Notes: generated by a model not told the origin, from the sequence alone. A stretch of DNA of 64,000 bases from Maricaulaceae bacterium (GCA_026126205.1 JAHCJP010000002.1:248001-312000); one strand, 5' to 3'; positions 17,024 to 26,210 are shown, numbered from the stretch's first letter. Made by a program: numbers and translations.

Positions 17024-18502
17024 ATGCCCGGCCCCGCCCCGACTGCCCCGCCCGAAACCGCCGACGTGATCATCGTCGGCGCCGGGTTTTCCGGCATCGG
17101 CGCGGCGATCCGCCTGCAACGCGAAACCGGGCTGAGCTTCGTGATTCTGGAACAGGCGGCGGCGGCGGGCGGCACATGGCGCGACAACACCTATCCCGGC
17201 TGCGCCTGCGACATTCCCAGCCATCTGTATTCGTTCTCGTTCGAGCCGGAGCCGGGCTGGTCGCGCATGTATCCGCGCCAGCAGGAGATCTGGGATTATC
17301 TGGAACGCCTGACGGACAAGCACGGCCTGCGCCCCGCGATGCGGTTTTCCGCCCGCGCCGCCCGCGCCGAATATGACGAAGCGGCCAAGGGCTGGACCGT
17401 GTCCACGGCGGACGGGCGCGTGTTCCGCGGCCGCTTCCTGATCAGCGCCATCGGCGCGCTCAGCCGCCCGGTTCTGCCGGATATCGCGGGGCTGGAGCGC
17501 TTCGCCGGCCCGGCCTTTCACACCGCGCAATGGCGCCATGACGTGGACCTGACCGGCAAGCGGGTGGCGGTGATCGGCTCCGGCGCCAGCGCCATCCAGG
17601 CGGTTCCGCAAATCGCGCCGGCCGCGGCGCGGCTGACCCTGTTCCAGCGCACCCCGCCCTGGATTCTGCCGAAAATGGATTTCGCCATCCCCGGCTGGGC
17701 GCGGGCGCTGTTCCGCCGCCTGCCGTGCGCGCGCGAGACCTTCCGGCGGCTGATCTATCTGCGGGCCGAGGCCGGGGCCGTCGCCTTCACGAAGAATATC
17801 AAGGCGATGCGCACGGTGGAGCGCATCGGCAAACGCCATATCGCGCGCCATATCAAGGACCCGGCCCTGCGCGCGGCGCTGACGCCGGATTACACCCCCG
17901 GCTGCAAGCGCATCCTGATCGCCAATGACTTCTACCCCGCCATGACGCGGGAAAATGTCTCGCTGGTCACCGAAGCCATCACGGGCGTCGAACCCGGCGG
18001 CGTGCGCACGGCGGACGGCGCGCTGCACCCCGCCGACGTGCTGGTGCTGGCCACCGGGTTCAATGCCGTCGACCCGCTGGGCGATTTTCAGATCATCGGC
18101 GCCGGGGGCCGTTCGCTGCGCGATGTCTGGGGCGGCGCGCCGCACGCCTATCTCGGCATGATGACGGCGGGGTTTCCGAACCTGTTCTTCATGCTGGGGC
18201 CGAACACCGGGCTGGGCCACAACTCGATGATCTACATGATCGAATCCCAGATCGCCTTCATCCTCGACGCGATGGCGGAGCTGGACCGCCGCGGCGCCGC
18301 GGCGCTGGCCCCGGCCCCGGCGGCCGAGACGGCCTATAACGCCGCCATCCAGGCGCGGCTGGCCGATACGGTGTGGGCGACGGGCTGTTCCAGCTGGTAC
18401 CAGACGCCGGACGGAAAGAACGTCACCCTGTGGCCCGGCTTCACCTTTGAATACCGGCGGCGAACCAGGCGCATCCGCCCCGCCGATTTCGCCTTCACCT
18501 GA
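17024..18502 (+). CDS. Flavin-dependent Baeyer-Villiger monooxygenase
   Basis: 492 residues. FAD binding is shown by 'GAGFSG' (19-24) and NADPH binding by 'GSGASA' (185-190). Between them is the Baeyer-Villiger fingerprint FxGxxxHxxxW, read as 'FAGPAFHTAQWRHD' (160-173). The neighbouring 'GGTWRDNTYPGCACDIPSHLYSF', seen as 'GGTWRDNTYPGC' then 'DIPSHLYSF', is also typical. Such enzymes turn ketones into esters or lactones using O2 and NADPH. The ATG at 17024 sits just before the FAD domain; it is divergent from the esterase with 109 nt between. Together with the esterase, CoA ligase and TonB receptor downstream it suggests degradation of a cyclic or long-chain ketone. Confidence 0.9.
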   Translation: MPGPAPTAPPETADVIIVGAGFSGIGAAIRLQRETGLSFVILEQAAAAGGTWRDNTYPGCACDIPSHLYSFSFEPEPGWSRMYPRQQEIWDYLERLTDKHGLRPAMRFSARAARAEYDEAAKGWTVSTADGRVFRGRFLISAIGALSRPVLPDIAGLERFAGPAFHTAQWRHDVDLTGKRVAVIGSGASAIQAVPQIAPAAARLTLFQRTPPWILPKMDFAIPGWARALFRRLPCARETFRRLIYLRAEAGAVAFTKNIKAMRTVERIGKRHIARHIKDPALRAALTPDYTPGCKRILIANDFYPAMTRENVSLVTEAITGVEPGGVRTADGALHPADVLVLATGFNAVDPLGDFQIIGAGGRSLRDVWGGAPHAYLGMMTAGFPNLFFMLGPNTGLGHNSMIYMIESQIAFILDAMAELDRRGAAALAPAPAAETAYNAAIQARLADTVWATGCSSWYQTPDGKNVTLWPGFTFEYRRRTRRIRPADFAFT

Positions 18503-18575
18503 CCGGCGGGGCGCGTGCACCCGGCGTTAACCGCCGCGGGCGCATCTAAGCGGCTTCGGCGGAAGAGGCGCGCGC

Positions 18576-19094
18576 ATGAGCAATCCCTGCATGTCCTGTT
18601 CGATCGACATGGACTGCTGCAAGAAATTCAGCGGCGCGCTGGTCTCGCAGGAGGAATATGACCGCCTGTATGCCAAGTTCGACGGCCGGTTCCGCATCGA
18701 GCGCGTGGGGCGTTTCCTGAAGCTCTATGACGTTTCCGGCGAAGGCTGCCCGTATTTCCAGCAGGGAACTGGCTGCACGGTATATGACCAGCGCCCGCTG
18801 GACTGCCGCCTGTTTCCGTTCTCGCTCGACCATCTGCGCGAGGGCGCGGGGGGCTGTCTGAAGGCCTCGGTCAACACCCGCGTCGGCTGTCCGCACGCGC
18901 ATGAGTTCCCGGTCGATGAACCCGCCATCGCGGCGCTGAGCGCCGATATGGCGCGCGCCGCCGGCTATGCGGATGCGCGGGTGGAACATGAGCGCGGTTT
19001 CGGCTGGCTGAAATATCTGGGCTTCCGCGCGGTCAGGAAGGCGCGGCGCCTGCTGGGGCTGGAAAAACCGGCGGTGGTCAGTCCGGGCGGCTGA
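18576..19094 (+). CDS. YkgJ-family cysteine-cluster protein
   Basis: 172 residues. The metal-binding pattern of the CxxCxxxxxxCC family is visible: 'CMSCSIDMDCC' at residues 5-15, then 'GCPYF', 'GCTVYDQRPLDCRLFPF' and a later Cys-Pro-His. These proteins are proposed to bind zinc or iron-sulphur and some are linked to post-translational or metal functions; this one is unassigned. The C-terminus is basic and helical. The ATG at 18576 has 'GGAAGAGGCGCGC' upstream. Its 3' end overlaps the convergent MaoC-like gene by 17 nt. Confidence 0.8.
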   Translation: MSNPCMSCSIDMDCCKKFSGALVSQEEYDRLYAKFDGRFRIERVGRFLKLYDVSGEGCPYFQQGTGCTVYDQRPLDCRLFPFSLDHLREGAGGCLKASVNTRVGCPHAHEFPVDEPAIAALSADMARAAGYADARVEHERGFGWLKYLGFRAVRKARRLLGLEKPAVVSPGG

Positions 19095-19443
19095 CGTCCT
19101 TCACCAGCACCAGCGCCCGCCCCTCGGCCACCAGCGCGCCGGCGCCGTCGCGGCAGGTGGTGGCAAGGTCCACCAGATGCTTTTCGGGCCGGATGCGGGT
19201 GATCTGCACCCGCGCGGTCAGCGCCTCGTTCGCCGCCACGGGGCGCAGATAGCGCGTTTGCTGTTTCAGATAATTGGTGCCCCGTCCCGGCAGTTTCACC
19301 CCCAGCAGATAACTGAACAGGGCGTTGATCAGCGCCTCGGGCACGGCCTGGTCCACGGCCGGCGCGCCGGACAGCCGCGCCAGCGCCGCGATGTCATCCT
19401 CGCCGAAGGCGCGGCGGGTTTCGGCGAAATCCCCGATCTTCAC
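19078..19443 (-). CDS. MaoC-like hotdog protein (second of a pair)
   Basis: 121 residues. It has the short hotdog profile of MaoC-like enoyl-CoA hydratases: 'FSYLLGVKLPGRGTNYLKQQ' (read as 'LGVKLPGRGTNYL') and 'RYLRPVAANEALTARVQI', where the conserved substrate-facing positions lie. The usual catalytic pair D-x(4)-H is not obvious ('GAPAVDQAVPEAL' has no His five residues on), so this subunit may be inactive and pair with the gene just upstream, as in heteromeric (R)-hydratases. It is translated in a 4-nt overlap with that partner and would act on acyl-CoA intermediates of the ligase encoded further upstream. Confidence 0.78.
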   Translation of the reverse strand: MKIGDFAETRRAFGEDDIAALARLSGAPAVDQAVPEALINALFSYLLGVKLPGRGTNYLKQQTRYLRPVAANEALTARVQITRIRPEKHLVDLATTCRDGAGALVAEGRALVLVKDVSRPD

Positions 19444-19826
19444 GGTGCTTCTCCGATAGCCAGTTCGGTCTCGCCCTCGCAGGTGACGGTTCCGTCGCTG
19501 CTGCGGCGGCAGCGGATGGCGAGACGCGCGCGGTCGCCGGCGCGTTCGACCAGTTCGGCCTCGAACAACATCATCTCTTCAGCAAAAGTCGGGGCGGGGA
19601 AGATCACGGATTGATCAACGGGACGTCCGCCGGGGATCAGACGAAGCGCAAGGCCCCGCAACACCGCGCACAGCAGCGCGCCATGCGCCACCGTGCGGCC
19701 GAAACGGCTGCGCGCGGCGAATTCCGGGTCGATATGAATCGGGTTGTCGTCGCCGGAAAGCGCCGCGAAGGCGTCGAAATCGGCCTGGGTGAAAACCCGC
19801 TCCGCGCTGGCCACGGCGCGGCTCAT
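19440..19826 (-). CDS. MaoC-like (R)-specific enoyl-CoA hydratase
   Basis: 128 residues. The hydratase-2 motif is complete: 'SGDDNPIHIDPEFA' supplies the catalytic Asp and His, followed by 'FGRTVAHGALLCAV'. The family adds water to trans-2-enoyl-CoA in beta-oxidation-like pathways. The ATG at 19826 overlaps the stop of the acyl-CoA synthetase gene (ATGA), and its own stop overlaps the next MaoC-like gene, so synthetase and both hotdog subunits form one operon. An upstream in-frame extension exists but lies within the synthetase gene and shows no family resemblance. Confidence 0.87.
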   Translation of the reverse strand: MSRAVASAERVFTQADFDAFAALSGDDNPIHIDPEFAARSRFGRTVAHGALLCAVLRGLALRLIPGGRPVDQSVIFPAPTFAEEMMLFEAELVERAGDRARLAIRCRRSSDGTVTCEGETELAIGEAP

Positions 19827-21316
19827 GCGCCGCTCTCCGGCAGCAGGTGTTTTTGCACCTTGCCGGCGGCGGTGCGCGGAAAGTCGCCGCAAAACACGAA
19901 GGATTTCGGGACCTTGTAGGCCGCCAGATGCGCCCGGCAATGGGCGGCCAGCGCCGCCGCGTCGGCCGTCTGGCCGGCGCGCAGGATGACATGCGCGCGG
20001 CCCACCTCGCCCCATTTGTCGTCGGCCACGCCGGTCACGGCGGCCTCCTGCACCGCCGGGTGGCGGGCCAGCACGTTCTCGACCTCGGCCGGATAAACGT
20101 TCTCGCCGCCGCTGATATACATCTCCTTGATGCGCCCGGCGACATGGACATAGCCGTCTTCGTCGGCGCGGCCGAGATCACCGGATTTCAGCCAGCCGTC
20201 TGGCGTGAAAAGGTTTTTCGTCTCCTCCGGCCGGTTCCAGTAGCCGGGGGTGAGGCCGGGGCCGTGAAACTGGATCTCACCGGTCTCGCCGGGCGCGGCC
20301 TCCGCCCCGTCGGGCCGGGCGATGCGCGCCTCGACCAGCACGCGCGGCTTGCCGACAGAGCCGATCTTCTCCAGCGCCTGTTCGGGATCGGCGAGAAAGG
20401 CCGTCGGCCCGGTTTCGGTCATGCCGAAGCCATTGCACACGCGCACGCCCTTGCTCGCATAAACCTCGACCAGCGCGTCGGGCAGCGGCGCGCCGCCGCA
20501 GCCGAAATGGCGCACGCAGGTCAGGTCCGCCTCCGCAAAGCCGGGGTGCAGCGACAGCTCGCGATAGATGGCCGGCACGCCGAAAAAGGTGTCCAGCGCC
20601 CCTTCGGCCAGCAGGGCGATGGTGCGCCCGGCGTCGAAACCGGGGGTGATCAGCACACGCCCGCCGGCGATCAGCGCCGGCAGGGTGTGCAGATTGACGC
20701 CGCCGGTGTGGAACAGCGGCAGGTAGTTCAGCGTGGTTTCGCCCCGGCGCATGCCGACGGCGTCGTTGATATTGATGAAATTGACCATCGCCATGGCGTA
20801 GGTCTGGATCACCGCCTTCGGCCGCCCGGTGGTGCCGGAGGTGTAGAGCAGATACCAGCATTCCGCCGCCGGCCAGCGCGCCCGGCCCGGCAAGGGTTCT
20901 GCGCCGTCGCGCCGCGCGGCGTACTCGCCGTCAAGGTCCAGCCGCGCCGCGCCGGGCAGGTTCAGCGCCCCGGCGGCTGCGGCGTCCTCTGCGCCGAAGG
21001 CCAGCAGCGCCGGCTGGCAATCATCGGTCAGGCCCTGTAGTTCGGACGGCGGCATGCGCCAGTTCAGCGGAACCATGATCGCGCCGATGCGCGCGCAGGC
21101 GAACAACAGCTCGAAAAAGGCGATGCGATTGCGGCACAGCACGGCGACGCGGGCGCCCGCCGTCACGCCCGCATCAGTCAGCAGGCGCGCGGCGCCGCCG
21201 GCGCGGCGATGCAATTGCGCGTAGGTGACGGCGTCGCCGGTCTCCAGCTCCGCCATCGCGGTCAGGCCCGGGGTCAGGGCCGCGCGGCGCGAAAGAATGT
21301 CGACGGCGAAATCCAT
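19823..21316 (-). CDS. Acyl-CoA synthetase (AMP-forming, class I adenylate-forming)
   Basis: 497 residues. The P-loop motif is 'YTSGTTGRPKAVIQ' and the A8 region is 'GRIKEMYISGGENVYPAEVE'. 'NGFGMTETGPTAF' matches motif A5, and the C-terminal catalytic Lys lies in 'AYKVPKSF'. It activates a carboxylic acid to its CoA thioester through an acyl-AMP. Length and motifs fit the medium/long-chain fatty acid or aryl acid ligases; the substrate is not readable. It heads the ligase-MaoC-MaoC operon, begins 10 nt after the stop of the TetR-family regulator, and is thus probably in that regulator's transcript. Confidence 0.9.
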   Translation of the reverse strand: MDFAVDILSRRAALTPGLTAMAELETGDAVTYAQLHRRAGGAARLLTDAGVTAGARVAVLCRNRIAFFELLFACARIGAIMVPLNWRMPPSELQGLTDDCQPALLAFGAEDAAAAGALNLPGAARLDLDGEYAARRDGAEPLPGRARWPAAECWYLLYTSGTTGRPKAVIQTYAMAMVNFININDAVGMRRGETTLNYLPLFHTGGVNLHTLPALIAGGRVLITPGFDAGRTIALLAEGALDTFFGVPAIYRELSLHPGFAEADLTCVRHFGCGGAPLPDALVEVYASKGVRVCNGFGMTETGPTAFLADPEQALEKIGSVGKPRVLVEARIARPDGAEAAPGETGEIQFHGPGLTPGYWNRPEETKNLFTPDGWLKSGDLGRADEDGYVHVAGRIKEMYISGGENVYPAEVENVLARHPAVQEAAVTGVADDKWGEVGRAHVILRAGQTADAAALAAHCRAHLAAYKVPKSFVFCGDFPRTAAGKVQKHLLPESGA

Positions 21317-21326
21317 TTCCGCTCCG

Positions 21327-21935
21327 TCAGGGTTTCAGCCCACGTTCGATCAGGTCCTGCGCCGCGGCGGCGATGTCCTCGGCCCGGCGGCTGTCGTCCC
21401 ACACGCCATAACGCAGGCCCAGAAAGACGCTCATGCCGATCAGCGCCCAGGCGCGCTCCTCGGCCGGGCCGGGGCGGATCTCGCCCTTGCCCGCCGCCCC
21501 CTCGAGATTGCGGCGATAGGCCTCGGCGAAGCTGTCGTAATAATCGCGGTAGGCGTCGGGGGCGACGAACTGCGACTCCATGACGATCCGGTAGAGATCC
21601 CTGTGCTCGCGCACGAAATCCAGAAACGCCTTCAGGCCCATCGCCTCGGCGGCCAGACGATCCGGCGCGGCGGCCACGCGCTCGGCGATGAAGTGGCGGG
21701 TCATCTGGCCCATATGGGCGACCAGGGCGCGGAAAATCTCGTCCTTTGAGTCGAAATAGACATAGAAGGTGCCCAGCGCCACGCTGGCCCGCCTTGTGAT
21801 CTCGCCGATCGAGGTGGCGTGAAAGCCGCGCTCGCCGAACTCCTTTTCCGCTGCGTCGAGAAGTTTGCGCCGCGTGCGTTCGCCGCGGGCGGTCTTTGGC
21901 CCCTTGGGGGCGGGTGCTGCGCTCATAGTTGACAT
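21327..21935 (-). CDS. TetR-family transcriptional regulator
   Basis: 202 residues. The N-terminal helix-turn-helix is 'RKLLDAAEKEFGERGFHATSI' in part, followed by 'GEITRRASVALGTFYVYF', the standard TetR recognition helix. The C-terminal part (about 75-200) is a helical ligand-binding domain without recognisable specificity. Two starts are possible, ATG at 21935 and ATG at 21926, with no strong Shine-Dalgarno for either. It is divergent from the hydrolase/TonB-receptor genes and co-directional with the CoA ligase, so it most likely controls both arms from the 84-bp gap, being released by a catabolic intermediate such as an acyl-CoA. Confidence 0.9.
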   Translation of the reverse strand: MSTMSAAPAPKGPKTARGERTRRKLLDAAEKEFGERGFHATSIGEITRRASVALGTFYVYFDSKDEIFRALVAHMGQMTRHFIAERVAAAPDRLAAEAMGLKAFLDFVREHRDLYRIVMESQFVAPDAYRDYYDSFAEAYRRNLEGAAGKGEIRPGPAEERAWALIGMSVFLGLRYGVWDDSRRAEDIAAAAQDLIERGLKP

Positions 21936-21955
21936 CTGATTCAGTTTTCAGAAAA
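21936..21955. promoter_or_regulatory. Candidate TetR operator: adjoining short dyads in the divergent gap
   Basis: Two adjoining small palindromes occur directly before the regulator start: CTGATTCAG (21936-21944) and TTTTCAGAAAA (21945-21955). The region 21936-21985 is clearly AT-richer than the surrounding DNA and lies between divergent genes, which is where a TetR-type repressor and both promoters would be expected. Site identity is inference. Confidence 0.35.
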
Positions 21956-22019
21956 ATGACACAACAAGCAATAGCGCATGTATCGGGCGGCGTGAACCGC
22001 CCGGACGGGGAGTGAGAAC

Positions 22020-22913
22020 GTGCTTAACGGCATCGCCGCCGCCGCCCGCGACAGGCGGGCGGAGCTGACAACGCTGGTCCTGCCGGACGGCGCGCGGCTG
22101 GCCTATGCCGATGAGGGCGCAGGAACTCCGGTGCTGCTGGTGCATGGCTGGGCCGTGCATGGCGGCTTCTTCGCGCCGCTGCGCGCGGCGCTTTCGCCTG
22201 AATTTCGCGTCATAACCCCCGATCTGCGCGGTCATGGCGCCTCCGACGCCGCCGGCGCGACGGACATCGGTACGCTGGCCGGCGATCTTCACGCCCTGAT
22301 CACGGCGCTGGACCTGCGCGGCGTAGTCGCGCTCGGCTGGTCGATGGGCGCGCTGGCGCTGTGGCGGATGATCGAACGCCATGGCGGTGAGCGCCTGGCC
22401 GGCCTGGTCATCGAGGACATGAGCCCGCGCATCATCAATTCCGGCGACTGGGCGCTGGGCATGCTGAACGGTATGGACGCCGCGGCCAGCGCCCGCGCCA
22501 CCCGCACGATGGCCGCCGGCTGGCCCGCCTATGCCGAGGCCTTCGCCCCGCGCATGTTCGCCCGCGGCGCCGACGGGCGGAATGAAACTCTCGCCCGCTG
22601 GGCGCTTTCCGAAATCGCCGCCCAGGACCCGCAGGTCATGGCGTCGTTGTGGACATCGATGGCGCAGCAGGATTTTCGTCCCCTGCTGCCGTCGGTCCGC
22701 ATTCCCGTGCTGATCGCCTATGGCGGGCTCAGCCAGGCCTACGGGCCTGAGACAAGCCGTTATCTCGTCGAGACCCTGCCGCAGGCGGAGGCCGCGTGCT
22801 TTCCGCGCTCCGGCCATGCGCCGCATCTGGAGGAGCCGGAAGGCTTCGCCGCCACGGTGGCCGGCTTCGCCCGCCGCGCCGCCGCCACCGCCGCCGTAAC
22901 CAACAATCCATGA
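22020..22913 (+). CDS. Alpha/beta hydrolase (cytoplasmic)
   Basis: 297 residues from a GTG at 22020 with 'GGGGAGTGAGAAC' just upstream. The fold is shown by 'LLVHGWAVHGGFF', the nucleophile elbow 'LGWSMGAL', and the C-terminal 'GHAPHLEEPEGF' with the catalytic His. There is no signal peptide. Its place between the TetR regulator and the TonB receptor suggests it hydrolyses the imported compound or its lactone. The receptor start follows 14 nt after its stop, so the two share a transcript. Specificity (esterase, lactonase or C-C hydrolase) is not readable. Confidence 0.87.
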   Translation: MLNGIAAAARDRRAELTTLVLPDGARLAYADEGAGTPVLLVHGWAVHGGFFAPLRAALSPEFRVITPDLRGHGASDAAGATDIGTLAGDLHALITALDLRGVVALGWSMGALALWRMIERHGGERLAGLVIEDMSPRIINSGDWALGMLNGMDAAASARATRTMAAGWPAYAEAFAPRMFARGADGRNETLARWALSEIAAQDPQVMASLWTSMAQQDFRPLLPSVRIPVLIAYGGLSQAYGPETSRYLVETLPQAEAACFPRSGHAPHLEEPEGFAATVAGFARRAAATAAVTNNP

Positions 22914-22927
22914 GGGGAGTAACTACA

Positions 22928-25147
22928 ATGCGCACCCATAACAGAAACCTGAAGCTGGCCTTGATGGCCGGTGCCGCCGCGGCGGCCTTCGCGGCGTCGC
23001 CCGCCGCTTTCGCCCAGGAGGGCGAGGCCGCAACCGCCGGACGTTCCGGCGATATCGTCACCGTCACCGCCCGCCGGCGCGAGGAAAGCCTGCAGGACGT
23101 GCCGATGTCGATGAGCGCCCTGGGCGAGGACCGGCTGGACATGACCGGCGCGGCCGACATCACCGCGCTGCAGCAACAGACGCCGAACGCCACGGTGCAG
23201 ATCGCCCGCGGCTCCAACTCCACCTTGATCAGCTTCATCCGCGGCGTCGGTCAGCAGGACCCTTTGTGGGGGTTCGAGCCGGGCGTGGGCCTCTATGTCG
23301 ATGACGTCTACATCGCCCGCCCGCAGGCCGCGGTGCTGGATATTTTCGACGTGCAGCGCATCGAGGTTCTGCGGGGACCGCAAGGCACGCTTTATGGCCG
23401 CAACACCATCGGCGGCGCCATCAAATACGTCACCCGGCGCCTGTCGGACGACCCGTCGTTGTCGGGCCGGGTCAATCTCGGCTCCTACAACCAGCGTGAA
23501 CTGATCCTGACCGGGTCGGGCGCGATCGCCGACGGCCTTCGCGTCGGCGGCTCGGTCGCGCGCTATCTGCGCGACGGTTACGGAACCAACCTCACCACCG
23601 GCGCGGACCATTATGACCGCAACGTCACCGCTTACCGGGCGAGCGTCGAATATGAACCGTCCGCCGACTGGTTCTTCCGCGCCGCCTATGACCGGATCGA
23701 GGACAACTCCAACCCGCGGCATGGCCACCGCCTGCTGCCCAGCGCCTTCCCGGGCGGGGCGGTGCTGAGCAATGTCTACGACACCCGCGCCGGAATCGGC
23801 GACGACAACCGGGTGACCACCGAAGGCTGGTCGCTGACCGCCGAATACCGGATCAGCGACGCCTTCACCTTCAAGTCGATCACCGCCCGCCGCCGCGGCC
23901 ATACCGACACCGTGATCGATTTCGACAACATGCCCCAGCCGACGCTGGACATCCCGGCTTTCTATTCCGACCGCCAGTTCACGCAGGAGTTCCAGCTGCT
24001 GTATGAAGGCGACCGGGCCCAGGGCGTGTTCGGCGTCTATTACCTGGACGGCACGGCCGCCGGCGCGTTCGACACCGTTCTGGGCGTGCTGGGCCTGACC
24101 ATCGGCACCGGCGGCGTGGTTGAAACCGAGAGCTTCGCCGCCTTCGGCGACGTCAATTTCGACCTCAGCGACCGCCTCAGCCTGTCGGTCGGCGCGCGCT
24201 GGACCCGCGACGAGAAGACCGGGACCGTGTTCCGGGCCACCTACCTGGGCGCCGGCCGGACCCCACTCACCGGCGGCCCTAATGCCGTTCCGATCGTGCT
24301 GAACACCGACTACACAAACTCGCGAAGCTTCAGCGAATTCACGCCCCGCATCTCGCTGTCCTACCGCCTGACCGACGATGTCACCGGTTATGTCTCCTAC
24401 AGCCGCGGCTTCAAGTCCGGCGGATTCGACATGCGCGGCGACGCCTCTGTGACCCCGGACACGGTGAACGGCTACAATCCTGAAACCGTCTCGGCCTATG
24501 AAGCGGGCCTGCGCGGGGACGCCTTCGGCGGCGCGATGACCTTTGGGTTGGGGGCCTTCTACGCCGACTATCAGGACCGCCAGGTGACCACCCAGGTCCC
24601 GGCGGGGGCGACCATCGCCAGTTTCGTCGACAACGTCGCCAGCTCCACCATGTACGGCGTGGAGTTCGAGGGCTCGGCCCGCCTCGGTTCGAACCTGACG
24701 GCGAACTTCGCCGTCGGCTGGCTGCAGGCCGATTTCGAGGAGTTCATCCGCTACGATCTCGCCACGGCGTCCTATATCGATGTCTCAGACATCGCCGTTG
24801 TGCAGAATGCGCCCGAATGGACCAGCTATCTCGGTCTAACCTGGACAGCCGAGGCCTTCGGCGGCCAGCTGGCGGTGACCCCCTCGGTCTCCTATCGCGG
24901 CGCGTTCTCGATGTTCGAGTTCCCGGACCCGACGCTGGACCAGGGATCTTACGCCATCGTCGATCTGTCGGTGGTCTGGGATTCGCCGGACGGCCATTGG
25001 CGTGTCGGCCTGTACGGCCGCAACCTGACCGATGAACGTTACCGCGTCGGCGGCTATAATTTCACCGGCGCGTTGTTCGACAACTCGATCATCGGTTTCT
25101 ATGGCCCGCCGCGCACCGCGACGCTGTCGATCGGCTTCCGTTACTAG
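22928..25147 (+). CDS. TonB-dependent outer-membrane receptor
   Basis: 739 residues. Signal peptide about 1-30 ('AAFAASPAAFAQ'). The TonB box is probably 'DIVTVTARRREES', followed by the plug domain ('LQDVPMSMSAL', 'IRGVGQQDPLW', 'VLRGPQGTLYGRNTIGGAI') and a 22-strand barrel ending in 'RTATLSIGFRY' with terminal aromatic residue. This form is typical of the large Sphingomonad/Hyphomonad family that imports hydrophobic organics or siderophores. There is no Fe-siderophore neighbour; the adjacent hydrolases, CoA ligase and Baeyer-Villiger enzyme point to an organic carbon substrate. The ATG at 22928 follows 'GAGGGGAGTAACTACA'. A strong terminator follows. Confidence 0.93.
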   Translation: MRTHNRNLKLALMAGAAAAAFAASPAAFAQEGEAATAGRSGDIVTVTARRREESLQDVPMSMSALGEDRLDMTGAADITALQQQTPNATVQIARGSNSTLISFIRGVGQQDPLWGFEPGVGLYVDDVYIARPQAAVLDIFDVQRIEVLRGPQGTLYGRNTIGGAIKYVTRRLSDDPSLSGRVNLGSYNQRELILTGSGAIADGLRVGGSVARYLRDGYGTNLTTGADHYDRNVTAYRASVEYEPSADWFFRAAYDRIEDNSNPRHGHRLLPSAFPGGAVLSNVYDTRAGIGDDNRVTTEGWSLTAEYRISDAFTFKSITARRRGHTDTVIDFDNMPQPTLDIPAFYSDRQFTQEFQLLYEGDRAQGVFGVYYLDGTAAGAFDTVLGVLGLTIGTGGVVETESFAAFGDVNFDLSDRLSLSVGARWTRDEKTGTVFRATYLGAGRTPLTGGPNAVPIVLNTDYTNSRSFSEFTPRISLSYRLTDDVTGYVSYSRGFKSGGFDMRGDASVTPDTVNGYNPETVSAYEAGLRGDAFGGAMTFGLGAFYADYQDRQVTTQVPAGATIASFVDNVASSTMYGVEFEGSARLGSNLTANFAVGWLQADFEEFIRYDLATASYIDVSDIAVVQNAPEWTSYLGLTWTAEAFGGQLAVTPSVSYRGAFSMFEFPDPTLDQGSYAIVDLSVVWDSPDGHWRVGLYGRNLTDERYRVGGYNFTGALFDNSIIGFYGPPRTATLSIGFRY

Positions 25148-25169
25148 GCCGGGAGGCCTGCTTCCCCTG

Positions 25170-25204
25170 CCGCCGGCGGATTTCACTCGCAAATCCGCCG
25201 GCGG
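25170..25204 (+). terminator. Strong Rho-independent terminator after the TonB receptor
   Basis: A perfect 14-bp stem (CCGCCGGCGGATTT at 25170-25183 with AAATCCGCCGGCGG at 25191-25204), a 7-nt loop, then TTCTTTTTATT. It starts 22 nt after the receptor stop and ends the hydrolase-receptor transcript; the next hydrolase gene must have its own promoter or rely on readthrough. Confidence 0.9.
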
Positions 25205-25254
25205 TTCTTTTTATTGGTGACGGAATTCGTTTCCGGCGTAGCGGGGGCGGCGCA

Positions 25255-26205
25255 ATGCGCGTTTTTCTTGGTACTATCACTGCGGCGCTGCTGCTGGCGC
25301 TGATTGCGGTGGTTCTGCTGTGGCCGCGCCCTCAACCCGCGTCGCCGGAGCCGGCCGGAATCCCCGCCGCCTATCGCGACTCGCCCTGGCTGCTGGCCCA
25401 AGACCGTTTCATTCCCCTCGACGGCATGATCGTCCGCGTGCGCGAAGAAGGGCCGCCTGAAGCCCCGGCTGTGATCCTGTTTCACGGCTTCACTTTCTCG
25501 CTGGAAAGCTTCGACGCATGGGCGGAAGGCCTGCGTGGGGATTTCCGCGTCATCCGCGCCGATCTGCCCGGTCACGGCTTCACCGGGCCGGACCCGCAAG
25601 AGCGCTATTCGGTTCCCGAAACCGCCGCCTTTATCGGCGCGCTGATGGACGCACTGGAAATCGAGCGCGCGGCCGTCGCCGGCAATTCGCTGGGCGGACT
25701 CGCCGCCTGGCGCTTCGCAGCGGAAAATCCGGACCGCGTCACCCGCCTGGTGCTGATCGCGCCCGGCGCGTATTCAATCAACAACGTGACGGAGATCCCG
25801 GTTCCAGTTCCGCCGATGGTGGAAGCCTATCTGCGTCAGGCGCCGGCTCCGTTCGTCGCTGCGGCCACGGCGGCGCTTTACGGCGACCCGGCGCGGCTGC
25901 GCCCGGAAACGCTGGCGCGCGTGCAGGCGATGATGACGGCGCCCGGCAATGGCGACGCCTTCGTGCGGCGGCTGTCCGTCTTCACCCTGCCCGCGCCGGA
26001 AGCGACCCTGGCGCGCGTCTCCGCGCCCACGCTGATCCTTTGGGGCGGGCGCGATGCGATGATCCCGGCCGCGCATGGCGAAAGGCTGGTGCGGGACATT
26101 CCTCACGCCCGCCTTATCGTCTATGACGATCTGGGCCATGTGCCGCACGAGGAGGCGGCGGCGAGAACCCTCGCCGACGCGCGGGTTTTCCTGTCAGGGG
26201 AGTGA
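25255..26205 (+). CDS. Membrane-anchored alpha/beta hydrolase
   Basis: 316 residues. One N-terminal hydrophobic segment (about 3-24) with no clear cleavage site is followed by a Pro-rich linker, so the enzyme is probably tethered in the inner membrane facing the periplasm. The hydrolase fold shows 'VILFHGFTFSLESFDAW', the nucleophile 'AGNSLGGLAAW', an acid in 'WGGRDAMIP' and His in 'LGHVPHEEA'. It would process the substrate before or during uptake. It ends in an overlap with a possible GTG of the MFS gene, so the two are in one transcript after the terminator that closes the receptor gene. Confidence 0.85.
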   Translation: MRVFLGTITAALLLALIAVVLLWPRPQPASPEPAGIPAAYRDSPWLLAQDRFIPLDGMIVRVREEGPPEAPAVILFHGFTFSLESFDAWAEGLRGDFRVIRADLPGHGFTGPDPQERYSVPETAAFIGALMDALEIERAAVAGNSLGGLAAWRFAAENPDRVTRLVLIAPGAYSINNVTEIPVPVPPMVEAYLRQAPAPFVAAATAALYGDPARLRPETLARVQAMMTAPGNGDAFVRRLSVFTLPAPEATLARVSAPTLILWGGRDAMIPAAHGERLVRDIPHARLIVYDDLGHVPHEEAAARTLADARVFLSGE

Positions 26206-26210
26206 AGCGT

